Below are positions 1 through 14,200 of a DNA stretch of 64,000 nucleotides, one piece after another. Position 1 is the stretch's first letter. Each line of letters opens with the position of its first letter. The DNA comes from Zoroaster sp. YZ-2022. Taxonomy: Eukaryota; Echinodermata; Asteroidea; Forcipulatida; Zoroasteridae. Under the pieces are notes generated by a model. The model was not told the DNA's origin. It ran no database searches and was given only the letters and a program-made list of their open reading frames with translations. The translations under genes were made by a program, and so were the position numbers. The stretch lies in assembly GCA_029582265.1 (NCBI GenBank), contig CM055828.1, forward strand, positions 36,421,950-36,485,949. The letters are read 5' to 3'.

Positions 1-2480
1 ATATGCCTGTTAATGTACGGTTTCGTTTTAATCGACTGGTGTTAAATATATTTCAAAAAACATTGCTTCCGAAAATGTGGCCATCTGTGTATAAAATACA
101 GGTCATACACAAGTCTCCCATTTGACTATAGGTCTAATCCATTGTGAGCATTAGAGGGAATGGAATAAGATGAGACCGCATCAAGAAGCCACAATCTTAT
201 GCATACTGTTAAACATAAATTCACAGAGAATTATAAAGAGTTCTTATCTTATCTAACATTCCTGAGAAAATTATCGGACGGATTATTGTTTTGGTCATCC
301 CCCTCTAAAATAATTGGGGATACATACCCTCATCCCTAAGGATCTGTATTGATAATTGTTGGGCGGAGTCGTAACTTAATTGTCAAAGGTGGGGGGTGCG
401 GAGTTTTTTCATCCTAACCTTTTATACACGTAACACTTAACGTAGCAAAGCAAGTCGAACAGAACATTGCTATAGCACGCGCTCTATGGATGATCAATAC
501 TTGGAGATTATGTCGTTCAAAATCCCAAAAGCAAAATACCTGTTTGCAAAAATTCCGTAGTACTAGTCCTTCAACACTAATTCACATGAAACATGTTACA
601 TTTTGTTTTATTACATTTTTAGGGGCCAACCCCCAGCATCTTTTCAGGGGGATCACTGCTTCCTGGACCCCCGGTGCCTACCTGGACACGATACTTAATT
701 CTTCGATGGTATTTATACTGGGCGAGTTGTCCAACATCAACACCCCAGAGTTGTTTAGTATATGAAATAGGAAACAATAAACTTAAACTTTCTCCTGAGG
801 ACGATCAGAGCATACTAATCGAAACGTTTAGTTGTAACCTCCAGTTCTTTTCAGAGCTAATTACTACTCAATAGAGAATTTCACATGGTGTCACAGCAAT
901 TAGTCTTACTTATCCTCTTCACCATGCAATGCTACAAGTTTTACTTAGACTTAAACATAGATTATCTGCGTATTGATTTATTGTTCTACTTAAACTACAA
1001 ACAAATATTATAGCTTTAATTTGCCAATGATAAAGTTACTTTTTTATTCATGCAAAAGACAGGTATACTTAAGGAATATTTAGGAAGTTTCAGCTCTAGG
1101 AGTTAAAGCATAAAAAGATTGGTCGTTTGTGACATGAAAATCTCACTGATGCATCAGACAAACATTTTGAATCAACCTGACCTAACTGAGTTTGGTCAGT
1201 GACAACTCTAACATTAAACGTTAAAACGTTAAAACGTTAAACTCAAAGAAAGTATTGAATTAACATTACAGCAAAGTTAAATCTAACTTAATAAAGAGTT
1301 GTCACTGTCTCAATAGATTGATTCAATACTTACAATTTTTTAGAGTGGTCTGATAATATGAATCCAACAATAAAATGTTAAAAATAATAAGTACCCTTTA
1401 GCAAGATAACGTTAACATGCTATACCCTTGAACAGTTTGAAATGGATCGCCACATGCGATCCGGACAATAGTTCACCCGGAATGTCCATTGAAGATGCTT
1501 TAATAACACACCATGGAGTCTCCCTGTTTACTGTGTCAAGCCCCAACATTTTCAACTAAGCATTCCTTCCTCTATGGTCTAATATAATTCTTCTACCTGG
1601 TCGAATAATTATGATTCCAGTAGTACACTTCGTCAAATCCTCCACAACCGGGAATTACTATTACATGTATATAGAAAGGCTTTGCTTCTGAATTAATTTT
1701 GTAGTAATTTTGAAACCTTGTCTTGATCCCGTTACCTCCTATTTTCAAAGCGAGAGTTCTTACCACTAGACTACCAGTGTGTGAATTAATTATTGGAGAA
1801 CATTTTTAAAATTACATTTCTATGTAAAGTTCTTAGCCATTGACGAAGTGTACTGACCTCTAGAAAGAATATTGAAAACAAAATAACAAATGGGGGTGGA
1901 CTTTTACTGAGGCCGTCGGCATTTTTAGTTTTCTATTTTGGGCTTTAAAACGATGTCCAATTGCAGCCAAAATTGCTTGATCGATTGGAATTTTGCCGCA
2001 CTATGTTTTCAACGACTTTTGTTTACCTAGGGGTATGAACGTTTGCCTGATTTGTGTGGACTCTCTTAGCAATCAAACTTTGTGTATTGGTGGCTAAATA
2101 TCACCGCACCAATTTTGAAGCCGACATATGAAGCCTTTATTTTTGGCCTAAGTATCCGCTGGGGTACGGTGTCTTCAGCCTCAAGTTATATGTTGTTAAT
2201 TAGCGTAACTATTTTTCCACCATACAGTGTAATTCTCATCAAGTTATATTGTGTTATTCCTGTTATACAAATCTTATACGTTAGGCTTTTTCTTACTAGT
2301 TCTAGTACAATATGGGATTGGCTGTTATTAGATGTGTTTGTACACCTGTTGGCCTCCTCCCGTCACTGGCTTCTATACATAGTTTTTTTTATATATAATT
2401 ATGTTCTTTTTGTTAGCTTAATTATTTTTACAATTTTTGTTTTGTATTTTTATGCCAGTGTAAAGTCGAATAAATAAATA
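1..2480. other. Intergenic, no gene seen
   Basis: AT-rich sequence with only short chance frames. The 131-aa plus-strand frame at 2082-2477 is very hydrophobic, has no family resemblance, and runs into an (AATA)-rich tail at 2470-2505 like the 3' end of a retroelement. I do not accept it as a gene. A short GTTAAAAC tandem repeat lies at 1215-1242. Confidence 0.5.
795..950 (+). repeat. Dispersed repeat with CGAAACGT core, copy 1
   Basis: It contains GATCAGAGCATACTAATCGA, then ACTCAATAGAGAATTTCACA and the block ATGGTGTCACAGCAATTAG. The same order recurs at 16455-16625, and parts recur at 5428-5512 and (inverted) 12838-12945. Non-coding dispersed family, class unknown. Confidence 0.6.
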
Positions 2481-2547
2481 AATTACAAATACAAATAAAT
2501 AAAATGGCATAAAGAGGGCGCTATCTACGCAAGAACGACTGCACCAA

Positions 2548-2610
2548 TAGTGTCAATGCGCACGCGCGATGGTACTATAGCGTGCGCATGCGTGGGCTAT
2601 TGCTCCATTC
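2548..2610. repeat. GC-rich inverted repeat (possible hairpin)
   Basis: Arms containing GCGCACGC and GCGTGCGC, with outer CAATAG/CTATTG, face each other across a short loop. This may be a small foldback element or the core of a MITE. Confidence 0.45.
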
Positions 2611-3044
2611 AAAGTGTAATGGTTACCATCCACAGGATACCATGTAATAATCTCCGCGGTTAATTAAAACAAAATGAGGAAAGCCCGTATTCAGTTCGAA
2701 AACTACCTTATACCCAACGATACGTCCATCAAGGTGTTCAAAAATATATATTTATTTGAGAGGATGGAGGTGGTGAGAGGATTGTTTTATAATAATATGA
2801 CATCATTTAATCATTCAAGCGACGGTCTGTGATGATATCACTTGCATACGTTTGTAAACGGACCGTAAACTGGCTCCGCGAATCTTTCATCTTTAAGACA
2901 AATTCAAAATAAAAGTATAATTATTAATAATTATTGACTCTAAAACTATTTGAAGATTCCTGGACATAAATTTGAATAATTGTAAAATCGTTTCTATATG
3001 TATTATACTTCTACTTATAAATCGTTAAAACAAATGTATTTGTT

Positions 3045-3145
3045 GTAAATGACGCCATTCTCCATTCTTCACTCATCACTATGACACAGCATGATATGTA
3101 TTTGTTATAATGATGTCATTCTCCATTCTTCACTCATCACTACGA
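3045..3145. repeat. Imperfect tandem duplication overlapping the ZP gene stop
   Basis: About 60 bases containing CATTCTCCATTCTTCACTCA occur twice in a row (near 3054 and 3115). The right copy contains the stop codon and last codons of the ZP gene. The left copy lies just downstream. Confidence 0.7.
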
Positions 3146-3318
3146 TGCAGCATGATCATACCAGGAGCAGAAGCAGCTCCGATGACGTCACGTTTGATAC
3201 TCCAATCAGTATCGTCGTATTCTACTCCTCGTTTGGTGACTGATGGATTGCAGCCTAACGAGCAAACTGATTGGCTGTCGCCTGCATCACAAACAGCAAT
3301 ATTGCAGTGCACACTGAC
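3130..3318 (-). CDS. ZP gene exon 13: end of ZP-C and C-terminus
   Basis: It encodes VSVHCNIAVCDAGDSQSVCS and LGC, the last ZP-C cysteines (H-C-x-x-x-V-C). A basic SIKRDVIG follows, and the chain ends MLHRSDE with TGA. The Lys-Arg could be a processing site. No transmembrane helix or GPI signal follows within the exon. A 3' exon extension cannot be excluded. Confidence 0.78.
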   Translation of the reverse strand, partial: VSVHCNIAVCDAGDSQSVCSLGCNPSVTKRGVEYDDTDWSIKRDVIGAASAPGMIMLHRSDE

Positions 3319-6300
3319 CTGTATTATTTCATACACAAAAATATTACAATTAAATATCGTGAATCGGCAAGCTATTTAGTATTAATAAATTATGAAATAT
3401 CATCATGAAAGTAAACAAAACATTTCTAAAGGCCTTTGTGCTGTATTTATAAGTATTCATGCCTGTCCCCAAAATCATGTTTATACAATATGCCATTAAC
3501 CCTTTTCAGTGAACCAGCTTCTTTAATTTTACTGCATGCCGCATCATAAATGTTTTTAATGATAGGGTAGAACACTGGGTGTAAATTGCCAAGAGTACTG
3601 ACTATGTTTTCGATTTCGAAACTCACCCTGTCTAGAATACGACGACCCAAGAAAGCGAAGGAATCGACTGAGAAACGTCTTCTCCACAACTGGCCACCAG
3701 TGGAAGGAATTTGTACGGTGTCCTCCACTGGACATCTGAGGTGTAAAGAGAAACAGATTTATAGCTTACTTTGAGTTGGTATCTCCAATAGTTGGAAGGC
3801 TGGTTGGTGATGATTATACAACGTAATTATACATTTTTTGTATCTGACAAATATTCTCAATTTTTAGTTAATTATTGTTAATTTCTCCGAAGCAGAAATG
3901 ATTATGATGTAAATTTTAAGAACTAAATAGTCACCCTCTCTCGATGAAAGCATGACGAGGTTTGTCGAACGGGTTCTCCGAGACTGTGGCCCAGCAGGAC
4001 TCCAGGAATACATCACACCCGTAGTCGCCGCGGCACGCTCCGGCCGCAGCCTCGAAGTACAGCTTCTTCCCGAACTGAACCTTTATAGGGAACTCCGTAA
4101 GACTGATTTCCTGCTTGTATTTCTTATCCCAGTACATCATGAGTGATGTCTCCTGAGAATGATTCAACGTGATACTCCCTTCGACAGTCTGACGGAGGAT
4201 GCGGACATCTGGATCGAACGGGAGGGTGTTGATGAAATTGGATGGCACGTGGCAAATAGCAAGGATTTCGCGGTGAGGGTGTCGGGTGATTTCGCTTCCG
4301 GGTTCGTACGGTTCATCGGGGATGTAGACGACGTTGGTGAAGGAGATATCGGTATCGTTACGCTGCAGATATTAGATCAAAGGAAATCGTGGGTAGGAGA
4401 AGTAGTAATCAGCCTATGTAACAATAAGTTATTAGTAAACTCAAATTAAGGTGCTGCTTTCTTTATACACTAACATGCATGAGTTTGCATGTTGAAATGT
4501 AGGTCTACAACCCATCTGCGGGTGCCAGGCCGTAATAAGGATAAACGTAGCGAGTATTTGTTGATTAATCAATACAATAATGTGCCAAAATGGAAATCTT
4601 TTACTGGTACTACTTCTTTGTAGAGAACGGCTGACCGACATCATTTTGGTATTTTGATATTGCATAATGCCTTTTATTTCGGTGCACCATATGATTAAAG
4701 TTGATTTTCAATACAAAATGGAGCTAGTGTACTTTCATTCAAGCCTCGGTTTGGCTCTATAGACATGTACTGTAGGTCTATTAAAGACGGCTGCACGCAA
4801 TGTGCACAGTAAAGGTGTCTAGTACCCTTCTGGATCGCACATTATAACCATGCAATTCCTCACCAAGAAGCGGGTTCCACACTCGCCATAGGGGGTAGAT
4901 ATAGCATAGTGAGTCACATTGTGATCTCTCCCAGTACACTGCGGGTCATCCAGGTGCATTATCTGTGGATCAATTCTTCCGATGGTGAACTTTGGGAGGA
5001 ATATGCTCATGTGGGTGGTACTACAGTAAGTATTAAACTTTCTATAGCTGGGGTAACCTGGATTAGGAAAATTCAACCCATAAACTCTCTGTCTTTATTG
5101 TGTGATTTTATAAACCAATCCGTCACAGGAATTGTACACCATTATTTCTGTAAATGCAATCACACTATAATAATATACGGAAACCAACCTTTGAAAGATT
5201 CAGCTCAATTCAATTCATTGCGTCATTAACGATTAAATAGTGAAAATACATTCATATACGTTTTTAGATGATAATGCAGTAAGTTGTTCATCTCCTTTTA
5301 AACACGATTACCTGCCCATTTTCAATGATGCTAATCTGAATAAAAGTTAACACTAATTATCTTCTACTTGGTAGTGCTGTAACACGGATCACTCTTTTAC
5401 CACTTGTATGAACTTATCGACTTCCTCACCTGATCTGAAGACGTAGGAGTATACTGATCGAAACGTCGAGTTATCAAACCACTACTTCTTCTCATAACTC
5501 ATTAGAGATAATGCAATGTGATAATGAAACATTCGTCTTACTCACCTTTAGTACTGAAAGTCCACTCGGCCTCCGTAGATAAGATATTGCAGTTATCGGC
5601 GCTTTCTACGGCACCCTCGTCGACGTGGATTGTATATTCAGTGCCGAAGTCCAAATAGACGAACTCACCGTTCAAAAAGGACAAAGAGTTCCCATTTATC
5701 GCCACATCTGGTCCTGATGTATCAACTTGGTAGACCACACTGTCATTGGGGGCTAATACTCGGACGAAGGCGGGAGAGGTAGCTTTCTTGATCTGGAAAA
5801 CCGATTTTATACAGTAAGATCGCTTTGACCCAATATGGATCTCTCTGACCCGTTTTCGACCATGTCAATGCATGACGTCATTGGGGTTTATGTATGTATG
5901 CATGCTGAAAGAAAAAGCTACGTTCTAATGTGACTGTGATAGGGTTACACCTAGGTCTTGGTATAGAAAACAATAACTAGGACTTTGTCGGCCTCTATGT
6001 TTGAATTGGTGACACACCTTTTTATACAGACATGATGGTCGATTTAATTTTAAATTTACGAGGAAGTGTTTTCACTGCACCTTGCTTGTTTCGAACTATA
6101 AAAATGTTTGAAATATAAAATCACCTGTTTGTTGAATCGAATCTTCCAATCAGGCACATACTCGCTTGCCTTTGTGGAGTCTTTCGCTGGCGTTGAGAGC
6201 TCGGGTAGCGTGGTTAGTTCTTCACGTTCTTTCTCTGTTGCAGTTTAACAAAAATACAAAAGCTGTCAGCTGATGTTTTCATGTACATTTACTGAACTAA

Positions 6301-9300
6301 GTACAACAGTTCGTATTCAAGATGCAGACAAAGTGGAGAAGGCGAGAAGTTTGTGGGTAAAACTAGAGATTTATACGGCGGCATATAAGGCATAATACAT
6401 GGCAACAATTGACGCGAGGAACAACCAGCGGAATATTGGCAAGTTTGCTTTCCTTCAATTAGATAATGCTGAACACAACAGAGACAGGTGTGTCAATTAG
6501 ATAATGCTCAACACAACAGAGACGGGTGTGTTAAACTAACACATGTATCGTCACCTTTATTATTCCACCACAGGTGTAGTTTCTAAACACCACAGTTTTT
6601 GCAGGGCAAGGTAAAATATTGTAATAAGTTATTTTGTCTCGAATTCAGAAAAGCCTAATGTCTAATTGGGGGAAATAAATGGCCCCTCTTACGATGACGC
6701 GTACAACATCACCAATACTTGATTTTTGATAATATAACGTACGTAGGATGTTTAGTTTCCTTATAACACATAGCTCCCCCAAAATAAGAAAAGTTCATTA
6801 TTAATATCTGCTTAGAGTCCCATTGTAATGTTAAAGCATTATTTACCGTCTCCGAAAACATAGAGGGTGAAACAAGACTGCTCACTCCAAAACCTGTGAA
6901 AGGCAAGACAAAATTATTAAACAAAAAATAACAACCTCGGTGTTTCCACCCCAAAATTACAGATAAGTCTATACAGGAACAAGTTTAATTTAACAAGTTT
7001 TAAACAATAAAGTCCAGGTATTGCTTTTCTTACAATATCAATTTGTCTGAGTTGTTTTGTCACAAAAAGGAAAACAGAAGTAAGAAGGATTCGAAATTTT
7101 GCCATATTGTACGTATGGGTATTTATCATTATTGTGCCCCCCCCCCCGCCCCTCCCCGGCTGTATCACTGATAAATCGTGACTTCCTCCTCGAGACTTAC
7201 ATGTCCTCTTCAACGGCCACAACACAGAATGTGTACTTCCCTGCTTGTTGGCTGGTAGGAGTGAAACGAATGGTGGCGCTGGACATGTACTCGTTTACAG
7301 ATCCTGGCACGAGATCCTGGCACAAGTCGCAGGCGAGCACTTTTATTTCGGTAATTCTGCTCGAGAAAAAAACGAGTTATAAAGGTTCAGGTTCTAGAAT
7401 TTATTAACCTATGTTTGGTTTTTGATTGGATGGGGATCCAGGATACATGGGTGAACCCCTGCCTCCCCCTTTTTAAGCTAAATATTTGGGCCTGAAAATG
7501 TGGGTGTGTCCCACCCCGAGTGCTTGCATGCAGATCTGTCACCGACTGTCGTGTTTTATTGCTCATGTTGTTTGCTAAATTAATTTATCATTTATTATAA
7601 ACCTTATCATTCAGCAGCCATATTAGTTTACATGAACAAAAGTTACCTGCACACAAACATTGATAAGATTACCTGTATTGACTCGCAGTGGCTATGGCAT
7701 TTATCTCCATACGAAACTCTTGGCCAACGACAATCGTCAAGCAGAAATCATTATTTATGATCAGCATGGGCTGTCTACATTCTCCTGGATGCTGGAACAC
7801 ATCGACCAGGAACTGTACCGGCACCTTACTGAGCGGTGTCTCAGGATCACTCGAAGAAAAGTCCTCAAGCATGATCGGGACAGCGTATTTACCGGCGGGG
7901 ACCGTAGACGCAAAACGTAAGGTGCAAGCCTCCTTTTCATAAAAGCATAAAATTATTAATTAATATTTGATATTATATATATGTCACCCGATTATTATGC
8001 TGGATATTTTGGGTTCTGTTTAAATGCTTTTATCAACAGCCCAGCGAGGACCTGATGCTTATCTTTCAGCATAACAGGTAGGTAATAGAAAACAATTACT
8101 TAATTCTAAAGGTAATGTAAAATGACTGGTAATTAAACAAAAATCACAAAATGGTCGAGTTTTAATGTATAATTTACTATAGAGTAAGCTGATGATGGTA
8201 TTAATTTTCCCCTTGAAATAGTTTAGTAATTTTAAAGAAAAGTTAAACAATTCCTGCAGTTGAAATTTAAGAATGAATAAATAGAGATCTTAACGCATTT
8301 TCACTCTTGTGAATGAGACTAGGTAATTAGCTGAGAGACAGGTTGGTTGTTTAATATTTATTTGGATTTAGTAAAATATGTTCTTACTGGTTAACTTTAT
8401 AAATGAATTTCTGCTAGTGCGCATGCGAACCTTGTGTAATTATAAGGATATGCCGCTTATACACGGCTGGCGCAAACAGTTTGCCTTAAACTGTAAACAG
8501 AAAGTGGTGATTGTACTATAAGAGGAATTCCGAGTCATTAGCGCCATGAACCGGGAGCTCAGGATGGCCTGGACACGCCAGAGACTTCATTCACCTCGTT
8601 AAGAAAAGCCACTTCATTCTGTTTGTTACTATCGTTAAAGATCTTTCCACAGATGTCACTGTTGTCTTCATTACATTCGCCTTGGTTCTTGATTGTCCAG
8701 CGGCATTTGACGATGTCCTTGTTAACGTCATAATCTTGAATCAAACATCAATGTATTATTATTGAATAAAGCATTTCCATGACTTCCATCATGATGGCGA
8801 TATCCAACAAATTTCACTGAGAAGTTGTTTTTTGTAAATACTTACTTTGGATGGGCAGACTATAAGAGCAACCTTTCATGGTATACTTCCATGAGATAGA
8901 CAGACTATGGGAGTAACCTTTCATGATATACTTCCATGAGATAGACAGACTATAGGAGCAACCTTTCATGGTATACTTCCATGGGATAGACAGACTATAG
9001 GAGCAACCTTTCATGGTATACTTCCATGAGATAGACAGACTATAGGAGCAACCTTTCATGGTATACTTCCATGAGATAGACAGACTATAGGAGCAACCTT
9101 TCATGGTATACTTCCATGGGATAGACAGACTATAAGAGCAACCTTCCATGGTATACTTCCATGGGATAGACAGACTATAAGAGCAACCTTCCATGGTATA
9201 CTTCCATGGGATAGACAGACTATAAGAGCAACCTTCCATGGTATACTTCCATGGGATAGACAGACTATAAGAGCAACCTTTCATGGTATACTTCCATGGG

Positions 9301-11238
9301 ATAGACAGACTATAAGAGCAACCTTCCATGGTATACTTCCATGAGATAGACAGACTATAGGAGCAACCTTTCATGGTATACTTCCATGAGATAGACAGAC
9401 TATAAGAGCAACCTTCCATGGTATACTTCCATGAGATAGACAGACTATAGGAGCAACCTTTCATGGTATACTTCCATGGGATAGACAGACTATAGGAGCA
9501 ACCTTTCATGGTATACTTCCATGGGATAGACAGACTATAAGAGCAACCTTTCATGGTATACTTCCATGGGATAGACAGACTATAAGAGCAACCTTCCATG
9601 GTATACTTCCATGGGATAGACAGACTATAGGAGCAACCTTTCATGGTATACTTCATGGGATAGACAGACTATAGGAGCAACCTTTCATGGTATACTTCCA
9701 TGGGATAGACAGACTATAGGAGCAACCTTTCATGGTATACTTCCATGGGATAGACAGACTATAAGAGCAACCTTCCATGGTATACTTACATGGGATAGAC
9801 AGACTATAAGAGCAACCTTCCATGGTATACTTCCATGGGATAGACAGACTATAGGAGCAACCTTTCATGGTATACTTCCATGGGATAGACAGACTATAAG
9901 AGCAACCTTCCATGGTATACTTCCATGGGATAGACAGACTATAGGAGCAACCTTTCATGGTATACTTCCATGGGATAGACAGACTATAGGAGCAACCTTT
10001 CATGGTATACTTCCATGGGATAGACAGACTATAAGAGCAACCTTCCATGGTATACTTACATGGGATAGACAGACTATAAGAGCAACCTTTCATGGTATAC
10101 TTCCATGGGATAGACAGAATACGGGCAACCTTCCATGGTATACTTCCATGGGATAGACAGACTATAGGAGCAACCTTTCATGGTATACTTCCATGGGATA
10201 GACAGAATACGGGCAACCTTCCATGGTATACTTCCATGGGATAGACAGACTATAGGAGCAACCTTTCATGGTATACTTCCATGGGATAGACAGACTATAA
10301 GAGCAACCTTCCATGGTATACTTACATGGGATAGACAGACTATAAGAGCAACCTTTCATGGTATACTGTTATGTAAGCGACAGTCCCTTTAAGTTTCTAG
10401 AACTTTCTTTCAGTCATTAAACTTGCGTGGGAAAGTTTGTTGAACTTTCGTTATAATGAAACGGGTGTGTATGAGTTTTCTAAAAAGCTTAATTGTACAC
10501 GTAAGTCTTTGCTAGAATGATGATTTTGTTATAAAAGTGAGACATCTTGGATAGCTGGATAGGCTAGTTGGATTGTTGGATGGCGCGGGGCGCCCCAGGC
10601 ACCTCGCTCGTGCGCCTGTAAGATGATCGAACTTTATCATTAGGATTGTAAGGATAGGATAGTGGAGTAGGAAAGTACGGAAGCGTATTTAGGACATGGC
10701 AGAAAAAAATTCCCGGATTACTAATTTGCCCAGGCGAAATAGTAATTCGCCCGGGCGAATTAGTAATTCGCCCGGGCGGATTAGTAAATCGCCCGGGCGA
10801 AATAGTAATTCGTAAAATATCGATGAAATAATGAGTTTTTTACTCTCATTAATCACAGTGATGACTACACACCGGCATGGACCACGGGACTACAGTAACA
10901 TATGGAGTGTCGTGGCCGAGCGGTCTAGCTTACCGGACTCAAGTTCTGGTGTTAGCAGCAGAATGTGGGTTCGAAACCCGGCCGTGACACTTGTGTCCTT
11001 GAGCAAGACACTTAACCATAATTGCTTCTCTCTACCCAGGGGTTAAAATGGGTACCTATGAGGGCAGAGTTGGTTAATTAGCCCTATATGCGCTGTAATG
11101 GCAGCAATTGAGCTGTATACTCCCCAGGGAGCTGATATGGTTTCAGGAATGATTTATGAGCCTTATGAGCAGGGGTAATAATATAATGCGCCTTGAGCAC
11201 CACTCAGTTGGTGGATACGTGCGCTATATAAGTCCACA

Positions 11239-11275
<37 letters not shown>

Positions 11276-14200
11276 AACCTATTTTGCCTGGGCCCGAAAT
11301 AGTAATTTGCCCGGGCGAAATAGTAATCCGGGAATTTTTTTCTGCCATGTCCTAAATACGCTTCCGTAGGAAAGTGTGCGTGTGGCAGACTATAATGTTA
11401 AGAGAATTCGCCGAATGTCAGAAAGAGTGGGTTTTCATGCGAACCGTGAGTTTTATCGCGAGTCGTCCAGGATTTTAACTTCAAGTTAAGCTGTAAAAAA
11501 AATATAGTTAGAAGTCCACGAAAAGACTATAGTACTGAAGTTTGTGAATTGGATAGTTTTAGTGATTCCAATATATATAGGCTTTGCAAGTCACCGTAAT
11601 TGAAAGTCATCAAGCTAGTCAAGAATAGACAGCTTCCGAGTGCTTAAAAACCGCCGGCCAGAAAAGAGAGGACTGCTGTTGGGAGGTGTAAGCCACTTTT
11701 AATAATTGTAATTTTGATAATTTACGATCATTATATTAAGCTTTAAATTTAAACTCTAATAATTGTGTAAACTTGATTACTTTGTGTTAATTAAACCACT
11801 TGAATAATTGTTGTTTTTACATATTACGAGTGTAGGCCTAACCTTGTTTGAGTTATTGTTGCGTCTAGAAATTTCTGGAACGCGTGGGAAACGCAAATTA
11901 TATAGCTGTGGGAGTTGCTGGCCGTAACAATAATTATATTACTTGGTATACTTACTTGGGATAGACAGAATAGAGGAGCAACCTTTCTGTATACGATACC
12001 TAGGGAAGGACATTGCGCAAGGTGGGGTGTTCACCAGTTCATCCCTGTGGCGTATGTTGATCTCGGAGACAAGGTTCCATCCTGTGCCTTTACTAACTTT
12101 CATCCCATTGTTTTTGATACCATGCAGCCAGCAACATTCCTCGTAGCTATATTAAATTGTGAATAAAGAATTAGCTATTGCAAGATACTAATTATAACCA
12201 AAGGGACCTGTAGTATAAATGCAAAAGTATAGTAGTTTGTGAGATGACGTTTCGACCCCGTAACAGTGTCTGTAAATGCATCTATACTCTAAAAGAATCC
12301 AGTTCATATATACAAACCAACCTGTGAAAGATTCAGCTTATTTCATTGTCGTTATTGAGAAAATTATTAAAATGCATTCAAGTTTTTCGTATTCTTTCAG
12401 CGTAACATTTCTGTCTTCTGATGACGGAAGTTATTTCACTAATTTCACCATCTGATAGAAATTATTTCCAGTTTTATACCATCATCAACTATACATCAAG
12501 TAAGTTTTATGTATAAAACTATATGATTATTATGTTTTCAAGATTACCAATTGAGTGTTTAAGAAGACTTTGAGGCATCTGGCATATAAACGAGTTTCTT
12601 AGAAATGATGGTTTCCATCGTCTAGGGTTGGTAATTGCAATGTGAACATTTTAATTTTCCTTTAATGTTGTCTGACGTCAGGTCATTTTAAAGAAAATTT
12701 AAATGATTTCCAGATCAACTTTCCCTTTAAACAGTTTCGTTGTCATTTTTTGGTGTAGGCTTACACTTTCAGAGGGGATGCTTTTTCGCAAAATAATATA
12801 GATAAAAGAATACTTGAGACTAATGAAATTGGAACTTACTTGATGGGTAAAACTTGTAGCTTTGCATGGTGAAGAGGATAAGTAAGACTAATTGCGGTGA
12901 CACCATGTGAATTTCTCTATTGAGTATTAGTATTGAGGAGAATGCCGGACTCTGGGAAATGCTGCTTCTTAAGTAGGCTGCTGGAGGATCGTGCTATAGC
13001 TGGATGCTGGAGGATTAGTGCGTTGAGGCGTGCAGACGGGAACTGACATTGTGACTGGGATCCTAGGGGGTGTGGGAGAGGAGTGTGTGCTCACTGAACT
13101 GAATCAACTTACTTGATGACAGCCGTTGTCATATCTGCAGGCATTTCGTAATCATCAATTGTGTGGGTACCAGTAGCCCAGTTATTCTTCTCATCCATTT
13201 CGTCACACACGTAGTTGGCGGGTATTCTCTTCTGTCCTGGCTCTCCACGGTTGATGTAGAAAAACCCTTGAGTCCGGAGTTCCTTCCATATATTAAAGAG
13301 AATATAATAATAGTTCAGTGCTTTGTAAAATAACACCAGAGGTGTAAAATATATTCTTAATTTTTGTTGTCACCTAGCTGACCTATGACCTTCACGGATC
13401 TTCACCAAACTTAGTACTGTGATATCAGATTATTTTGTCTTTGAGGCATACCCACGTTATCCACAAAGTTTCGTCCAATCCGTCTATAACTTTTAAAGAT
13501 AACATGGAAACAAAAGTTCACACCCACACACACACACATCCACGGTTGTTTATGATGTAAACCGAGGACCTCCTATTGTTCCCTTTGTTGTTGGATTTTT
13601 AGGTATCTCCCATTTGATTTGTACATGTTTTCGACCGAAACTACACCAGTGGTGTTCATATTGGGAAATTCACCATTGAGAAATAAATTTACACCATAAG
13701 TGTTATTTTATCACCCCGTTTTTGCGGTGTTCATTATGTTATATAGAGTATTAAGCATAGTGTGATGTTAATAGCGTGGTGTTAAAAACTACAGCGATGA
13801 TGTTCTTTGGGGCAAACAGTATTTTTGACTACACGAAAAATACTTACCTTACTGTTGTCGATTGCGTCACGGCTACACTGTTCGTGTTGACTACTTGTGT
13901 AATTCAATTCGAAGTGTAAGCGAAATTTGATATAAATCTACGAAAAATAAAGCCATCTTATAATTCAGTCACAATATAAACGATTCCAAACAGGCCTACA
14001 ATGTTTATCCATGGATATCTTTCATCCATGGTTTATATAATAACGTACGAGGTTCCATGGCCGAGCTCTCTAGCGCATCAGACTTGTGTTCTGATGGATG
14101 AGTCGACAGAATGTGGGTTCGAATCCTGGCCGCGACCATGGTACTTGTGTCCTTGAGCACTTCACTGCACAGTGCTCATCTTCACCCAGGAGTATAAATG

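Noticed and set aside
2082..2477. 131-codon hydrophobic frame as a membrane protein
   Set aside because: Composition is explained by T-rich DNA, there is no family resemblance, and it ends in an AATA-rich tail.
5312..5330. A 19-base microexon between ZP gene exons 9 and 10
   Set aside because: It was needed only if exon 10 began at 5020. Starting exon 10 at 5057 fits the phase directly, has a better acceptor and keeps the first conserved ZP cysteine.
8814..10359. 280- and 146-codon frames (GCSYSLSIP repeats) as exons of the ZP gene
   Set aside because: They are translations of the 45 bp minisatellite. Frames break at units with indels. Exon 3 joins exon 4 directly in the right phase and restores the family motif across the junction.
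12848..12917. Signal-peptide exon (MVSPQLVLLILFTMQ) of a second gene
   Set aside because: The sequence is part of a dispersed repeat with another copy at 885-950 on the opposite strand that lacks the splice donor. Intron 2 of the ZP gene spans it without need for it.
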